64,000 bases of DNA from Micromonospora mirobrigensis (GTDB taxonomy: Bacteria; Actinomycetota; Actinomycetes; Mycobacteriales; Micromonosporaceae), in contig NZ_FMCX01000002.1 in assembly GCF_900091555.1 (NCBI RefSeq), positions 186,001 through 250,000 on the forward strand. The letters are read 5' to 3'. Position numbers and translations under genes: made by a program. Under the pieces are notes generated by a model that was given only the letters and a program-made list of their open reading frames with translations, did no database searches and was not told the DNA's origin. Numbering within the stretch: the first letter of the stretch is position 1; every line of letters begins with the position of its first letter. Shown one piece after another: positions 33,013 through 42,209 of this stretch.

Positions 33013-36000
33013 TCAGCGGGGCCGGCGGGTCGGTGCGAGCGGGACCACGGGCAGTTCGTCGGCGCCCGCGTCGGGGTGCGGGAGCGCCCGGGGCTGCCCG
33101 TCGATGTCGGTGGGCGGGGCGACGACGGTGGTGCCGCCATAGGTGCGGGTGAGGACGCCCAGGTCGCTGGCGGACGAGGTGGCGTCGGTCAGGTGCCAGT
33201 CGCCCATCCGGGTCAGCGGCACCTGCTGGAGCACGATCACCGCCTGCCGGAAGGTCGGGAAGGTGCGGGAGGTGAGCACCGACACCGACACCGGGAACGG
33301 GTTGCGGAACCTGGGGTCGAGGCCCACCCGGTTGGTGGCGCTCGGCGCGGTGCCGGTGGTGTCCTGCAACACCGACTCGGTCGGGGTGAGCGGTCCGACC
33401 CCGTCGGCGGAGCCCATGTCCCAGTGCCGCACCGCCTCGCCGGCGGGGGCGCCGGCCGCGCCGATGCCGGTGACCGAGACGCCGTTCCACTCGCCGGCCC
33501 GGTTGTCCCAGAAGACGTTGTCGAACATCTTCGGCCTGCTGAACGTGGGCGAGCCGGCCGGCAGGACGGCCTGGAGCTGGTCGCTGTTCGCGGCGGTGGA
33601 CAGACCCGCCGGGGCGGCGCGGCCGGTGCTGGTGGCCGCCGTCGCGGTGGTGAGGTTTCCGGCCACCGTGTTCGCCACGAACCGCACGTCCGGCGCGTCG
33701 TCGAGGGCGATGCCGCCGCCCTCGTGGGTGGAGATGTTGTCCACCAGCATGTTGTCGGTCACCGTGACCGGCACGTTGCCGACCTGGAGCAGCCGTACCC
33801 CACCGCCGTCGTCGTTGGCCAGGTTCGCCTCCACCAGGTTGCGGTCGATCGTGACCGCGCCGGAGCCGGGCGACAGCTTCGTCGGGTCCGCGGGCAGCTC
33901 CCCGGCGACCATCACCCCGCCGGCCTCGTCATACGACTGGTTGAGCCAGATCCGGTTCTCGGTGATCCGCCCACCGGCGGAGCGGCCGTAGTGGCTGATC
34001 CCGCCGCCGTACTCGGCGGAGAAGTTGCCGCAGACCGCGTTGTGGTCCACCGAGTAACCCGCGCTGCCGGCGAAGACGCCGACGCCACCGGCGAGGTTGG
34101 TGCCGCCGTTGTCCCGGATCTGGTTGCGGGAGACGCTGACGTGGTCGTTGCCGGTGTCCACGTACGGCGTGCCGATCCGGACGCCGCCCGCGTACGCGCC
34201 GCTGTTGGCGGCGATCACGTTGTCGGTGATCTCCGCGTAGTGCAGCTGGGAGTGCAGGTAGACGCCGCCACCCTGGGTGATCAGGGCGCCGTCCGCGCCG
34301 ACCGGGGTGTGCACGCTGCCGTTGGCGTTGACGTTGCCGGGGAAGTCGGACTGGTTGCCGCCGGTGATCCGGAAACCGGAGACGGCCGGGGCGTTGAGCC
34401 GGGTGAACTGGTTCTCCCGGCCGAGCAGGGTGACCACCGCCCCGTCGGGCACCTGCGCCGGTGCGGCGTGCGGGATGGCCTGGACCAGGTTCACCCAGGC
34501 GGTGCCGGCCGGGTTGTCGATGCCGAAGCCACGCCCGTCGAGCACCGACCCGGGGACGTACGTGCCGTCGGCGTACCGGCCGCCGGGGCCGACCCCGCGC
34601 AGCCACACCGAGGAGTGCACGACCACGTTCTCGTAGTAGGCGCCGTACGGGTTGTCGATGCCGGCGGCGTGCGGCCAGACCGCGACGACGGCGGTGCCGC
34701 CGGCCCGGCTCGCCGCCTCCAGCGCCGCCTGGACGGTGGCGTACGTGGTCTCCCCGGCGCGGACCGCCGAGGTGGGCGGGTTGACCTGGAGCACCCGGGG
34801 GTTGCCGCGGGTGCCGGTGCCCGCCCCGTTGCCGACGATCTGGAGGGTGAGGCCGTCGACGGTCCGCTGGCCGTTGGCGGCGGTCACGCTGAGCACCGCC
34901 GCGCCGCGGGTCAGCTCGTCGGTCGGGTTGTTGCGGTTGGTCAGGGTGAGGGTGATCCGCCGGTCCGACCAGGAGGTCACGGTGACCCGCGGCGCCTCGG
35001 TGGGGTCGGTGAAGCCGGTGACGTCGACCCGGCCCGGGGTGGCGCCGAAGCCGGTCCCGGTCAGGGTGAGCTGCCGGTTCGGGTCGTTGCCGCGCAGGAT
35101 CGGCCGGGAGGCGGCGTAGACCTGCGGGACGTCGGCGGCCGGGTCGCAGACCACCGCGCCGAGCTGCCCGGAGTCACCGCCGATGGCCACCGCCGCGACC
35201 TGGGTGGGCGCGGTGTCGGTCACCGTGTACAGCCCCGGCCAGGCCTGGAAGTTGGTGGCGATGGTGCGGTAGCGGGGGTTCCAGTTGGCGTTGAGGTGCC
35301 CCGGCTGGCCGGGGTCGTTGCCGACGAACCGGTACATGTTCGGGCACGGCCCGGCCGGCAGCGGGCAGTTGTAGGTGCTGGTCGACGGCTCGATCGCCTC
35401 GTACATGCCGTTGAAGTCGGTGTCCACGGTGTCCACCAGCCGCCCGGCCCAGTCGTAGAGGCCGACCGGGACGTTCGGCAGGCCCTCCGCCTCGCCGAAG
35501 TTGCTGCTGCGCTTGTCCCGGGTGAGGCCGAGGTCGTTGATGACCAGCCCCCAGAAGTGGGTGGGCGGCGGGACCGGGGTGAAGAGGTTGAAGTTGGGGG
35601 CGCTGGCCTGCCCGGCGCGCACCTCGACCAGCTTGGTGTCGCAGAGCGGGCGCGACTGGCCCTCGAACGGGCTGCCCCCGGCGTCGCGGAAGCCCGGGTC
35701 GGTGACGTGCACGGTGTGCAGCGCGCCGGCGCAGGAGGAGGTGATGCCGTTACCCTGCGACGGCGGCTCACCCGGATCGGGCTGCGGGTCCGGCGGCGCC
35801 GGCTGCTCACCGGCCTGGTCCGCCGAGGGCGGGAAGTTCTCCTGGGGCAGGAAGCCGTCGCCGGCGAAGACGTTGACGTCCTCCTCCCGGGTGGGCTGGT
35901 ACATCGCGCCACCGCCGACCGGGTTGTCCGGGCTCTCCACGGCGACCAGGTAGTCGTCGGGCAGCAGCGGCTCGGTCTGCCCGTCGGGCAGCGGCGCGTA

Positions 36001-38196
36001 CAGCGGCAGGTCGTGGTCGGGGGCCGGGTTGGCCGGGTCGCCCGGCGGGACCAGGTTCAGCTTCGAGTCGGCGAAGGCGTAGTTGCCGTTGACGGTCTGC
36101 CCGAAGTTGGTCGGGTCGTTGTCGGTGGGCGCGGCCTGGAAGCCCATCATCGGGGCCTCCACGCACATCTGGTCCGCCTCCCGGCCGAAGTCCGGCAGGG
36201 CCTGCTGGTCGGTAAGCGGCCGCCCGTCGAACATCCGCGCGGTGCAGCCACGCCCGGGCTGCCAGGTCTCCGAGGTGTACGCGTCGTTGAGCTCCGGGCC
36301 CTTCCGCAGCGACCCGTCCGCCTCGCGGACCGGCTCGCCGTCGGCGTCCCGCACCACCGCGTACAGGTGGACCTTCAGCCCGGGGATGCCCGGCTGGTAC
36401 GGCTCGGTGACCGCGTACGCGGGGTCCAGCTCGTTGCGGGTGGTGTCGTAGGTGACGGTGCCGGCGATGCCGCCGTTCTCCGTCCCCCGGTACGGCTGGA
36501 CACCCCAGTCGACCCGGCCGGTGAGCCCGATGATGGGCAGCACGTCGACGTCGACGGCCGCGCCGAGCAGGGTGGTCGGGGTCGGCTCGTTGGGCGCCTG
36601 GACGGTGATGCCGGTGGTCCGGTAGCGGGTGTTGAACGCCTCCAGCACCAGCCATTTGGTCAGCGGGTACGCCTCCTTGATGGCGTAGTGCCCGGCGCTG
36701 TCGGTGACGACGCTGTTGGTGCCCTGGTCCATCAGGGAGTTGTCGCGTTCCTTGAGGACCACCGGGAAGCGCGGCACGCCCTTCTCCCCCGGGTCCTGCC
36801 GGCCGTTGCCGTTGGTGTCGACGAAGACCGTGCCGGTGATCTCGGTGAACCAGCCGACCAGCGGCTTCGCCCCGACGTCGACGGTCCGCCCGCCGCTGAC
36901 CGTGACGTTGAACGAGTCGAGCAGCATCTCCTGCGGGCCGTCCCACAGGGTCAGCTGGTAGTCGCCGTCGGGCACGTTCGAAATCCGGAACGAGCCGTCC
37001 GCGCCACCGCGGTCCAGGTAGACCATCCGGTCGCCGTCGCCCAGGTCGGACAGGGCCACCCAGGGCCGGGCCACCGGCCCGGCGATCTTCGCCCCGGCCA
37101 CCCCGTCGGCCGGCAGCGTGACCCCGCCCTGGCCACCGACATAGGTGTACGCCTGCACGGCGGTGCCGGTGATCGCCCCGGTGGCGGTGCCGGACAGCGA
37201 CGTCGGGGAGACGAACCCGAAGTCGACGTACGGCACCGGCTCACCGCCGAGGGTCTGCTCGGTGTCGTAGCCGGTGTCGCCCTCCTGCACCCAGACGTCC
37301 CAGTCGTGGCCGCCCTCCAGGGTGGTGGTCTGCACCCAGCTGCGTCCGCCCGGCGCGACGACCTGCGCCGCGTACCGGTCGGGGCCGAGGTTGGGGATGG
37401 TGATGTCGCCGTCGGCGTCGCTGCGGCAGCCGGTGGACTCCTCCGCGATCACCGGCCGGCCGTCGTCGTCGAAGACGACCCGACCGGTCGGGTGGTCGAC
37501 GTCCGGCGCGGTGTGCGCGTACCGCGTGCACAGCGGGTTGCCGTAGTAGTCGACGGTCACCTCGCCCATCACGTCGGCCAGGTGCGCGGTGAACCCGGCC
37601 AGCCCGTGTTCCGCGCCGACCTCGTACGTGCCGTCGACCGGTGCGGCGTCCTCGAAGACACGCAGCCGGACGGTGCCCAGCGGCAGCGGGTACGGCTGCA
37701 TGCCGACGCTCACGTCGGTGGTCCGGCCCGGCGTCACGGTGAAGTGCTCACCGTCGATCTTGTAGCCGTCGGCGGTGACCGAGATCAGGTAGCGGCCGGC
37801 GGGCAGCTCGTCCAGGGGCGTACCGGCGGCCAGGGTGCCCTGGTCGCCCTGGGCGACCACCGGCACCGCCCCGGGGGTGTTGCGGATGGACGGCCAGCGG
37901 CAGCGGTCGGCGAAGTCCGGCGCGCTGGCCACCCCGGCGCGGGCCGGCAGGCAGTGCTCCGGGGCGTCGTGCGGGTCGCCGGCGTCGTCGGCGGTGATCA
38001 GCCAGTGGTAGTCGGGCACCGGGTCACCCCGCTGGATCTGCGGCTGCGGCCCGACCGTGCGGGCGCTCACCACGGCCAGGGTGATCGCGCCGGTGGTCGG
38101 TTCGGCGGCGGCCGGTCGCGGCGGTACGACGATCCCGACGAGCAGCAGGCAACAGGCGGACACGAACCAGCGCGGCCAGGTGGAACGACGCGGCAT
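33013..38196 (-). CDS. Giant secreted multidomain protein with SdrD-like, IPT/TIG-like and beta-helix domains
   Basis: A 1727-aa exported protein. The ATG at 38196 follows GGGTGAGG; signal peptide about 1-31 (WFVSACCLLLVGIVVPPRP). Successive beta domains of carboxypeptidase-regulatory kind (LPAGRYLISVTADGYKI; VPDGDYQLTLWDG) lead to an SdrD B-like repeat at about 452-510 (ITGTVFVDTNGNGRQDPGEK). An IPT/TIG-like segment (RQLTLTGTGFGATPGRVDV) comes past the middle, then a right-handed beta-helix (EITDNVIAANSGAYAGGVRI; GGGISHYGRSAGG) in the last third, ending in HPDAGADELP. It has no LPXTG or C-terminal anchor, so it is probably released or wall-associated. It precedes the cupredoxin genes and may be their scaffold or substrate; that is inference. 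Confidence 0.85.
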   Translation of the reverse strand: MPRRSTWPRWFVSACCLLLVGIVVPPRPAAAEPTTGAITLAVVSARTVGPQPQIQRGDPVPDYHWLITADDAGDPHDAPEHCLPARAGVASAPDFADRCRWPSIRNTPGAVPVVAQGDQGTLAAGTPLDELPAGRYLISVTADGYKIDGEHFTVTPGRTTDVSVGMQPYPLPLGTVRLRVFEDAAPVDGTYEVGAEHGLAGFTAHLADVMGEVTVDYYGNPLCTRYAHTAPDVDHPTGRVVFDDDGRPVIAEESTGCRSDADGDITIPNLGPDRYAAQVVAPGGRSWVQTTTLEGGHDWDVWVQEGDTGYDTEQTLGGEPVPYVDFGFVSPTSLSGTATGAITGTAVQAYTYVGGQGGVTLPADGVAGAKIAGPVARPWVALSDLGDGDRMVYLDRGGADGSFRISNVPDGDYQLTLWDGPQEMLLDSFNVTVSGGRTVDVGAKPLVGWFTEITGTVFVDTNGNGRQDPGEKGVPRFPVVLKERDNSLMDQGTNSVVTDSAGHYAIKEAYPLTKWLVLEAFNTRYRTTGITVQAPNEPTPTTLLGAAVDVDVLPIIGLTGRVDWGVQPYRGTENGGIAGTVTYDTTRNELDPAYAVTEPYQPGIPGLKVHLYAVVRDADGEPVREADGSLRKGPELNDAYTSETWQPGRGCTARMFDGRPLTDQQALPDFGREADQMCVEAPMMGFQAAPTDNDPTNFGQTVNGNYAFADSKLNLVPPGDPANPAPDHDLPLYAPLPDGQTEPLLPDDYLVAVESPDNPVGGGAMYQPTREEDVNVFAGDGFLPQENFPPSADQAGEQPAPPDPQPDPGEPPSQGNGITSSCAGALHTVHVTDPGFRDAGGSPFEGQSRPLCDTKLVEVRAGQASAPNFNLFTPVPPPTHFWGLVINDLGLTRDKRSSNFGEAEGLPNVPVGLYDWAGRLVDTVDTDFNGMYEAIEPSTSTYNCPLPAGPCPNMYRFVGNDPGQPGHLNANWNPRYRTIATNFQAWPGLYTVTDTAPTQVAAVAIGGDSGQLGAVVCDPAADVPQVYAASRPILRGNDPNRQLTLTGTGFGATPGRVDVTGFTDPTEAPRVTVTSWSDRRITLTLTNRNNPTDELTRGAAVLSVTAANGQRTVDGLTLQIVGNGAGTGTRGNPRVLQVNPPTSAVRAGETTYATVQAALEAASRAGGTAVVAVWPHAAGIDNPYGAYYENVVVHSSVWLRGVGPGGRYADGTYVPGSVLDGRGFGIDNPAGTAWVNLVQAIPHAAPAQVPDGAVVTLLGRENQFTRLNAPAVSGFRITGGNQSDFPGNVNANGSVHTPVGADGALITQGGGVYLHSQLHYAEITDNVIAANSGAYAGGVRIGTPYVDTGNDHVSVSRNQIRDNGGTNLAGGVGVFAGSAGYSVDHNAVCGNFSAEYGGGISHYGRSAGGRITENRIWLNQSYDEAGGVMVAGELPADPTKLSPGSGAVTIDRNLVEANLANDDGGGVRLLQVGNVPVTVTDNMLVDNISTHEGGGIALDDAPDVRFVANTVAGNLTTATAATSTGRAAPAGLSTAANSDQLQAVLPAGSPTFSRPKMFDNVFWDNRAGEWNGVSVTGIGAAGAPAGEAVRHWDMGSADGVGPLTPTESVLQDTTGTAPSATNRVGLDPRFRNPFPVSVSVLTSRTFPTFRQAVIVLQQVPLTRMGDWHLTDATSSASDLGVLTRTYGGTTVVAPPTDIDGQPRALPHPDAGADELPVVPLAPTRRPR

Positions 38197-38302
38197 GCCC
38201 TCACCCCCTCGGTCAGCGGTGGCCCGCCGCGACGGGTGCGCGGCCGGACTGGTGTGAGGAGCATGGGTCGCGATCCGGCGCCGGGGACCGTTCATGACGA
38301 GG

Positions 38303-38323
38303 CCGTCATCCGACCGTCATCCG
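38303..38323. promoter_or_regulatory. Tandem repeat, candidate OmpR-type response-regulator site
   Basis: CCGTCATCCG occurs twice (38303-38312 and 38314-38323) with an 11-bp period, about one helical turn, as expected for tandem half-sites of OmpR-family regulators. A further TCAT is at 38292-38295. The site is in the 247-bp divergent region between the giant beta-helix gene and the response-regulator gene; nothing else was found in that gap. Confidence 0.5.
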
Positions 38324-38443
38324 CCCGGCGTCGCTGCGTGTCGGAACCGCGACAGAAGTGAGCCCCGTTCGGCGGACGCGTGAACGACCGTGAGGCGGGC
38401 TTCATAGAGGCGCCGGATTTTCACCGACGGCTGTGGGGGCACG

Positions 38444-39112
38444 GTGGGACGGGTACTGGTTATCGAGGACGACGAGCGGATCGGACGGTTGGTCACCCGG
38501 GCGCTGGAGGGCGGTGGCCTGCTGACCGAGCGGGCGTCCTCCGGCAGCGCCGGGCTCGACGCGGCGCTGCGCCGCGACTTCGACCTGGTGGTGCTGGACC
38601 TGATGCTGCCCGGCCTGGACGGGCGCCAGGTGCTGGACCAGTTGCGCGAGCGGCGACCGGAGCAGCCGGTGCTGGTCCTGTCCGCCGTGCCGGAGATCAG
38701 CACCCGGGTCGCGGTGCTGGAGGCGGGCGCCGCCGACTTTCTCGGCAAGCCGTTCGCCGTGGCCGAGCTGCTGGCCCGGGTCCGGGCCCGGATGCGCCCC
38801 GCGCCGGGCGGCGACGGCGGCCGGTGGCTGCGGATCGGCCCGGTGCACCTGGACCTGCACCGGCGGCGGGTGACGGTCGACGGCGTCCGGGTGGAGCTGC
38901 CACTACGGGAGTTCCTACTGTTGCAGCACCTGATGACCCGGGCCGGCCGGCCGTGCAGCCGCGACGAGCTGCTGGCCGACGTGTGGGGGCTGCACTTCGA
39001 CCCGGGCAGCAACGTGGTCGACGTGTCGGTGCGCCGGCTGCGCGGCCGGCTCGACCGGGCCGACCGGATCGAGACCGTACGCGGCGTGGGTTATGCGTAC
39101 GCCGCCGACTGA
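38444..39112 (+). CDS. OmpR-family response regulator of the copper-oxidase locus
   Basis: A 222-aa two-component regulator. The receiver domain (1-118) has the acidic pair EDD at 8-10, phosphoacceptor Asp in LVVLDLMLPG and the conserved Lys in FLGKPFAV. The winged-helix output domain (about 125-222) shows LPLREFLLLQHLM and VSVRRLRGRLDRADRIETVR. The start is GTG at 38444 (MGRVLVIEDDE). It overlaps its kinase gene by 20 nt. Divergence from the giant beta-helix gene, with an 11-bp tandem repeat between, suggests it controls that locus. Confidence 0.93.
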   Translation: MGRVLVIEDDERIGRLVTRALEGGGLLTERASSGSAGLDAALRRDFDLVVLDLMLPGLDGRQVLDQLRERRPEQPVLVLSAVPEISTRVAVLEAGAADFLGKPFAVAELLARVRARMRPAPGGDGGRWLRIGPVHLDLHRRRVTVDGVRVELPLREFLLLQHLMTRAGRPCSRDELLADVWGLHFDPGSNVVDVSVRRLRGRLDRADRIETVRGVGYAYAAD

Positions 39113-40262
39113 CCGCCTGCTGGCCTGGATCTGGATCGTCTTCGCCACCGTCAACGTGGCGCTGATGTGGTTCCTGCCGGGCGAGGAGACCGTCCCGTTC
39201 CACCTGGTCTGGATCAGCCTCGCGCTGGTCTACGGCTTCACCACCTGGCGGTTGTCCCGGATGGTCGCGGCGCTGGCCGCCGTGACCACCACGACCGGGG
39301 TGATCCTGGCCCACCACGCGGCCGTCGGCGAGATCCGCTGGGAGGAGACCGCCGAGGAGCCGCTGATGGCGGTGATCTTCATCGTGATGGCCTGGCACGT
39401 GCACCGCCGGCACCTGCTGCTGCGCCAGATGCGGGTGCTGCGGGAGGCCGAGCGGGACCGCGCGCACCAACGGGAACTGCTGGTCCGGCTCGCGTCACAC
39501 GAGCTGCGGACCCCGCTGACCATCGCCCGCGGCTACACCGAACTGCTGCGCGCCACCCACGACCAGCCGTCGACGGTGGAAGACACCACGGTGGTCCTCG
39601 ACGAGTTGGACAAGGCCACCCGCATCGCGCACCGCCTGGTCACGCTGATGCAGCTGGAGCAGCAGCCCCAGGCCCGGCTGGTCGACCTCGACGCGGAACT
39701 GGCCCGGATCGTCCGCCGCTGGGCGCCGGCCGCCGACCGCGACTGGTCCTGCCGGTCGGCCGTCGGCCGGAGCCGGGTGGACCCTGAGCGGCTGGAGGCG
39801 GCCCTGGACTGCCTGATCGAGAACGCGGTGAAGTTCACCGCGGCCGGCGACCGGATCGCGCTGGTCGGCCGGCGCGACGCCGGCGGCTGGACGGTGGAGG
39901 TGGTCGACTCGGGCGCCGGCATCCCGCCGGAGGTCGTACCCCGGCTCGTCAACGGCCGGCCGGGCCGGCCCACCGCCACCGGCACCGGTCTGGGGCTGGC
40001 CATCGTGCGGGCGGTCGCCGGGGCGCTCGGCGGCCGGGTGGTGGTGGGCGTCGGGCCGGACGGCGGCGCCCGGGTCGGCCTGTGGGTGCCCGAACGCGAG
40101 CCGGCCGGTACGCCCCGGCCGGGACCGGTCCGGCCGCGGTCGCCGGACGGTCCGGCCACCCCGGCAGGACCGGACCGGTCGGCCCGCAGGCCGGCCGGCC
40201 TGCGGCACCCGGTGCGCAGCGTGGCGGACGGTGAGCGGGGCGGCACGCGGCAGGTGTCGTGA
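39093..40262 (+). CDS. Sensor histidine kinase of the copper-oxidase locus
   Basis: A 389-aa membrane kinase. Four hydrophobic stretches lie in residues 1-110 (IWIVFATVNVALMWF; LVWISLALVYGF; AALAAVTTTTGVILA; AVIFIVMAWHV) with only a short external part, so sensing is probably within or near the membrane. The H-box is LASHELRTPLTIARG, the N-box LDCLIENAVKF, G1 DSGAGIP and G2 GTGLGLAI. The C-terminal 60 residues are Pro/Arg-rich and likely disordered. The ATG at 39093 overlaps the regulator gene. The copper link rests on context: HH in LAHHAAVG and HVHRRH are possible but unproven ligands. Confidence 0.92.
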   Translation: MRTPPTDRLLAWIWIVFATVNVALMWFLPGEETVPFHLVWISLALVYGFTTWRLSRMVAALAAVTTTTGVILAHHAAVGEIRWEETAEEPLMAVIFIVMAWHVHRRHLLLRQMRVLREAERDRAHQRELLVRLASHELRTPLTIARGYTELLRATHDQPSTVEDTTVVLDELDKATRIAHRLVTLMQLEQQPQARLVDLDAELARIVRRWAPAADRDWSCRSAVGRSRVDPERLEAALDCLIENAVKFTAAGDRIALVGRRDAGGWTVEVVDSGAGIPPEVVPRLVNGRPGRPTATGTGLGLAIVRAVAGALGGRVVVGVGPDGGARVGLWVPEREPAGTPRPGPVRPRSPDGPATPAGPDRSARRPAGLRHPVRSVADGERGGTRQVS

Positions 40263-40308
40263 CGAGGCGCCTGGGGTAGCCCGGGGGAAGGACATCGAAG
40301 GAGGAGCC

Positions 40309-40551
40309 ATGACCGACCCCCGATACGCCCCGCTCGGCCTCGCCGCCGCCGGGGACCTGACCGAGGACGCCGGCGAGCGCGACGGTGGTCCCGTCGTCGG
40401 CGCCGACGACGCCCGGGCGGACGCCGCGAACGCCGGCGCGGACACCGATCTCACCGGCGCCAGCCGCGACTCCGACGGCACGCCGGTCGGCACGGCCGAC
40501 GCCGACGCGGACCGGGCCCGGGCCGCCGGCGAGGAGCCGCTCCGGCCGTGA
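40309..40551 (+). CDS. Small acidic disordered protein (80 aa)
   Basis: An ideal AAGGAGG lies just upstream of the ATG. The product is dominated by Asp, Ala, Gly and Thr (DARADAANAGADTDL, TADADADRARAAGEEP), with no hydrophobic core and no Cys, and is expected to be disordered. No known family is recognised. It lies 46 bp after the kinase gene and could be co-transcribed with it; a palindromic hairpin follows at 40565-40581. Confidence 0.6.
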   Translation: MTDPRYAPLGLAAAGDLTEDAGERDGGPVVGADDARADAANAGADTDLTGASRDSDGTPVGTADADADRARAAGEEPLRP

Positions 40552-40564
40552 CCCTGCCCCGGGG

Positions 40565-40581
40565 GCGGCCGGTCCGGCCGC
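40565..40581. terminator. Hairpin between convergent genes
   Basis: GCGGCCGG-T-CCGGCCGC forms a short GC hairpin in the 48-bp gap between the acidic protein gene (plus) and the DMT transporter gene (minus), placed to stop both transcripts. Confidence 0.5.
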
Positions 40582-40599
40582 TTCCCGGGCACCGGCGGG

Positions 40600-41445
40600 T
40601 CACCGGGTGGCCGGCGCGGAACCTCCGGCCAGCCGGACGCCCACCACGATGGCCGCGGCGGCGACCAGGAGCAGCGGGACCCGCGCACCTGCCAGGGAGA
40701 GCGTCTCGTGGAAGGCGGTCACCCCGATCAGCACCCCGGCCACCGGCTCGGTCAGGGTGAGCGCGGTCAGCGGGGCGGCGATCCGACCGCTCTGGAACGC
40801 GTTCTGGTTGAGCTGCACGCCCAGCAGGCCCACCACGACCAGCGCGGCCAGGCGCGGATCGGTCAGCAGCGCCAGCGGGTCGCCGGGCCGACCGGACGCC
40901 ACCGCCTTGAGCAGGGCCGCGGCCATGCCGTACAGGGCGCCGGTGGCGACGCCGAGCAGCGCCCCCCGGGCCCCGCCGGCGCTGGTGCGGGCCGCCAGGA
41001 GGCAGAGGGCCACCACGCCACCCACGCCGGCCGCCACCCACCACCAGGCCGTGGTGGTCGGGGCGTCGACCCCCGCCCGAGGGTCCGCGACGGCCAGAAA
41101 GCCGATCAACCCGGCGAGGCCGACCAGGGTCGCCACCAGGTCGCGGCGGCGCGCCCGCCGCCGGTTCCAGGCGGCCTCCAGCAGGACGGCCATGAAGAGT
41201 CCGGTGGCCATCAGCGGCTGCACCACGGCCAGTGGCCCGTACCGCAGCGCGAGGGCCTGGGCCAGCGTGCCGACGACGTCCGGGACCCAGCCGAGCTGCC
41301 ACAACCGGGTGCCCAGCAGCCGCCAGAGCAATCGGGGATCCAGCGCCCGCCGCGCCGGCTGCCGCTTCGCCGCGCGCTCGTGCATGGTGGTGGAGAGCGC
41401 ATAGGCGAAGGCCGCCACCAGGGCGGCCAGCACCGCGACGATCAC
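40600..41445 (-). CDS. DMT-superfamily (EamA-like) membrane transporter
   Basis: A 281-aa protein with about nine or ten hydrophobic helices in two repeats, typical of drug/metabolite transporters (ALALRYGPLAVVQPLMATGL in the first half; APLTALTLTEPVAGVLIGV in the second). The GTG at 41445 overlaps the deacetylase stop (GTGA), which rules out the longer open frame to 42072. It is the last gene of the PAP2-flippase/GT28/CE4 operon and could move a lipid-linked or soluble product of that pathway; the substrate is unknown. Confidence 0.85.
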   Translation of the reverse strand: MIVAVLAALVAAFAYALSTTMHERAAKRQPARRALDPRLLWRLLGTRLWQLGWVPDVVGTLAQALALRYGPLAVVQPLMATGLFMAVLLEAAWNRRRARRRDLVATLVGLAGLIGFLAVADPRAGVDAPTTTAWWWVAAGVGGVVALCLLAARTSAGGARGALLGVATGALYGMAAALLKAVASGRPGDPLALLTDPRLAALVVVGLLGVQLNQNAFQSGRIAAPLTALTLTEPVAGVLIGVTAFHETLSLAGARVPLLLVAAAAIVVGVRLAGGSAPATR

Positions 41446-42209
41446 CGGTCGAGTGCCCGCTGCTCGCCCAGCGGTCCCACCGTCCAGCCCTGCCGCCGGC
41501 AGTGGGCGAGCAGCCGGGGCAGCGCGGCGAGGCTGGACCGCCAGGCGCCGGGGACGGCCGTGCAGTCCGAGTCGTGCAGCAGGATCGTCCCGCCCGACCC
41601 GAGCCCCGCCCGGACGGTGTCGTGGACGCTGTCGCCGGTGGCGGTGCGGGTCCAGTCCCGACCCCAGCAGGTCCAGAGCACGGGCCGCAGGTCGAGTCGG
41701 CGCGCCGCCAGCAGCGCCGCGCCGGTGAGCACCCCGTACGGGGGACGGAAGAACAGCGGCCGGCGGCCGGTCACGGCGGTCACCAGGTCCCGGGTGCGGG
41801 ACAGCTCCCGCCAGGTCGCCACCGGCCCGCGCAACAGCAGGTTGCGGTGGTCCCAACCGTGTACGCCGATCTCGTGCCCGGCGTCGACGATCCGCCGGCC
41901 CAGCTCCGGGGAGCGTTCCAGCATGGAGCCGAGCACGAAGAACGTCGCCCGTGCCGAGTGCTCGGCCAGGACCGCCAGGAACCAGGGGGTCGACTCCGGG
42001 TCCGGGCCGTCGTCGAAGGTCAACGCCACCCGGCCCGATCCCACGCCACCGTTCAGCCCGGGCAGGCACCACGACCGCAGCCCGGGCACGGCGAGGAGGG
42101 CCGGCGCGACCTGCGCCGCGGCGAGCGACGCGGCGGCGGTACGCAGTGCCGGGGTCGCCCGGTTGAGCGCGACGGCCCAGGGCGGCGCCCCGCCCGGGTG
42201 CGGCCTCAC
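41442..42209 (-). CDS. CE4 polysaccharide deacetylase
   Basis: A 255-aa NodB-homology enzyme. Motifs: VALTFDDGPDPES (motif 1, catalytic base and metal Asp), GVHGWDHRNLLL (motif 2, metal His), FFRPPYGVLTG (motif 3), WGRDW and a terminal ILLHDSD. An N-terminal hydrophobic segment (residues about 20-45) may anchor it at the membrane with the active site outside. Its start overlaps the upstream GT stop and its stop overlaps the DMT start. It would remove N-acetyl groups from a glycan or glycolipid made by the operon. Confidence 0.92.
   Translation of the reverse strand: MRPHPGGAPPWAVALNRATPALRTAAASLAAAQVAPALLAVPGLRSWCLPGLNGGVGSGRVALTFDDGPDPESTPWFLAVLAEHSARATFFVLGSMLERSPELGRRIVDAGHEIGVHGWDHRNLLLRGPVATWRELSRTRDLVTAVTGRRPLFFRPPYGVLTGAALLAARRLDLRPVLWTCWGRDWTRTATGDSVHDTVRAGLGSGGTILLHDSDCTAVPGAWRSSLAALPRLLAHCRRQGWTVGPLGEQRALDR

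Noticed and set aside
33076-38361. A 1761-codon plus-strand open frame opposite the giant beta-helix gene
   Set aside because: It is an antisense shadow typical of very GC-rich DNA: Val/Arg/Gly/His-rich with no domain, while the minus strand has a signal peptide and recognisable domains.
41446-42072. N-terminal extension of the DMT transporter frame
   Set aside because: It overlaps the CE4 deacetylase and encodes Arg/Pro-rich noise; the GTGA start at 41445 gives a normal transporter.
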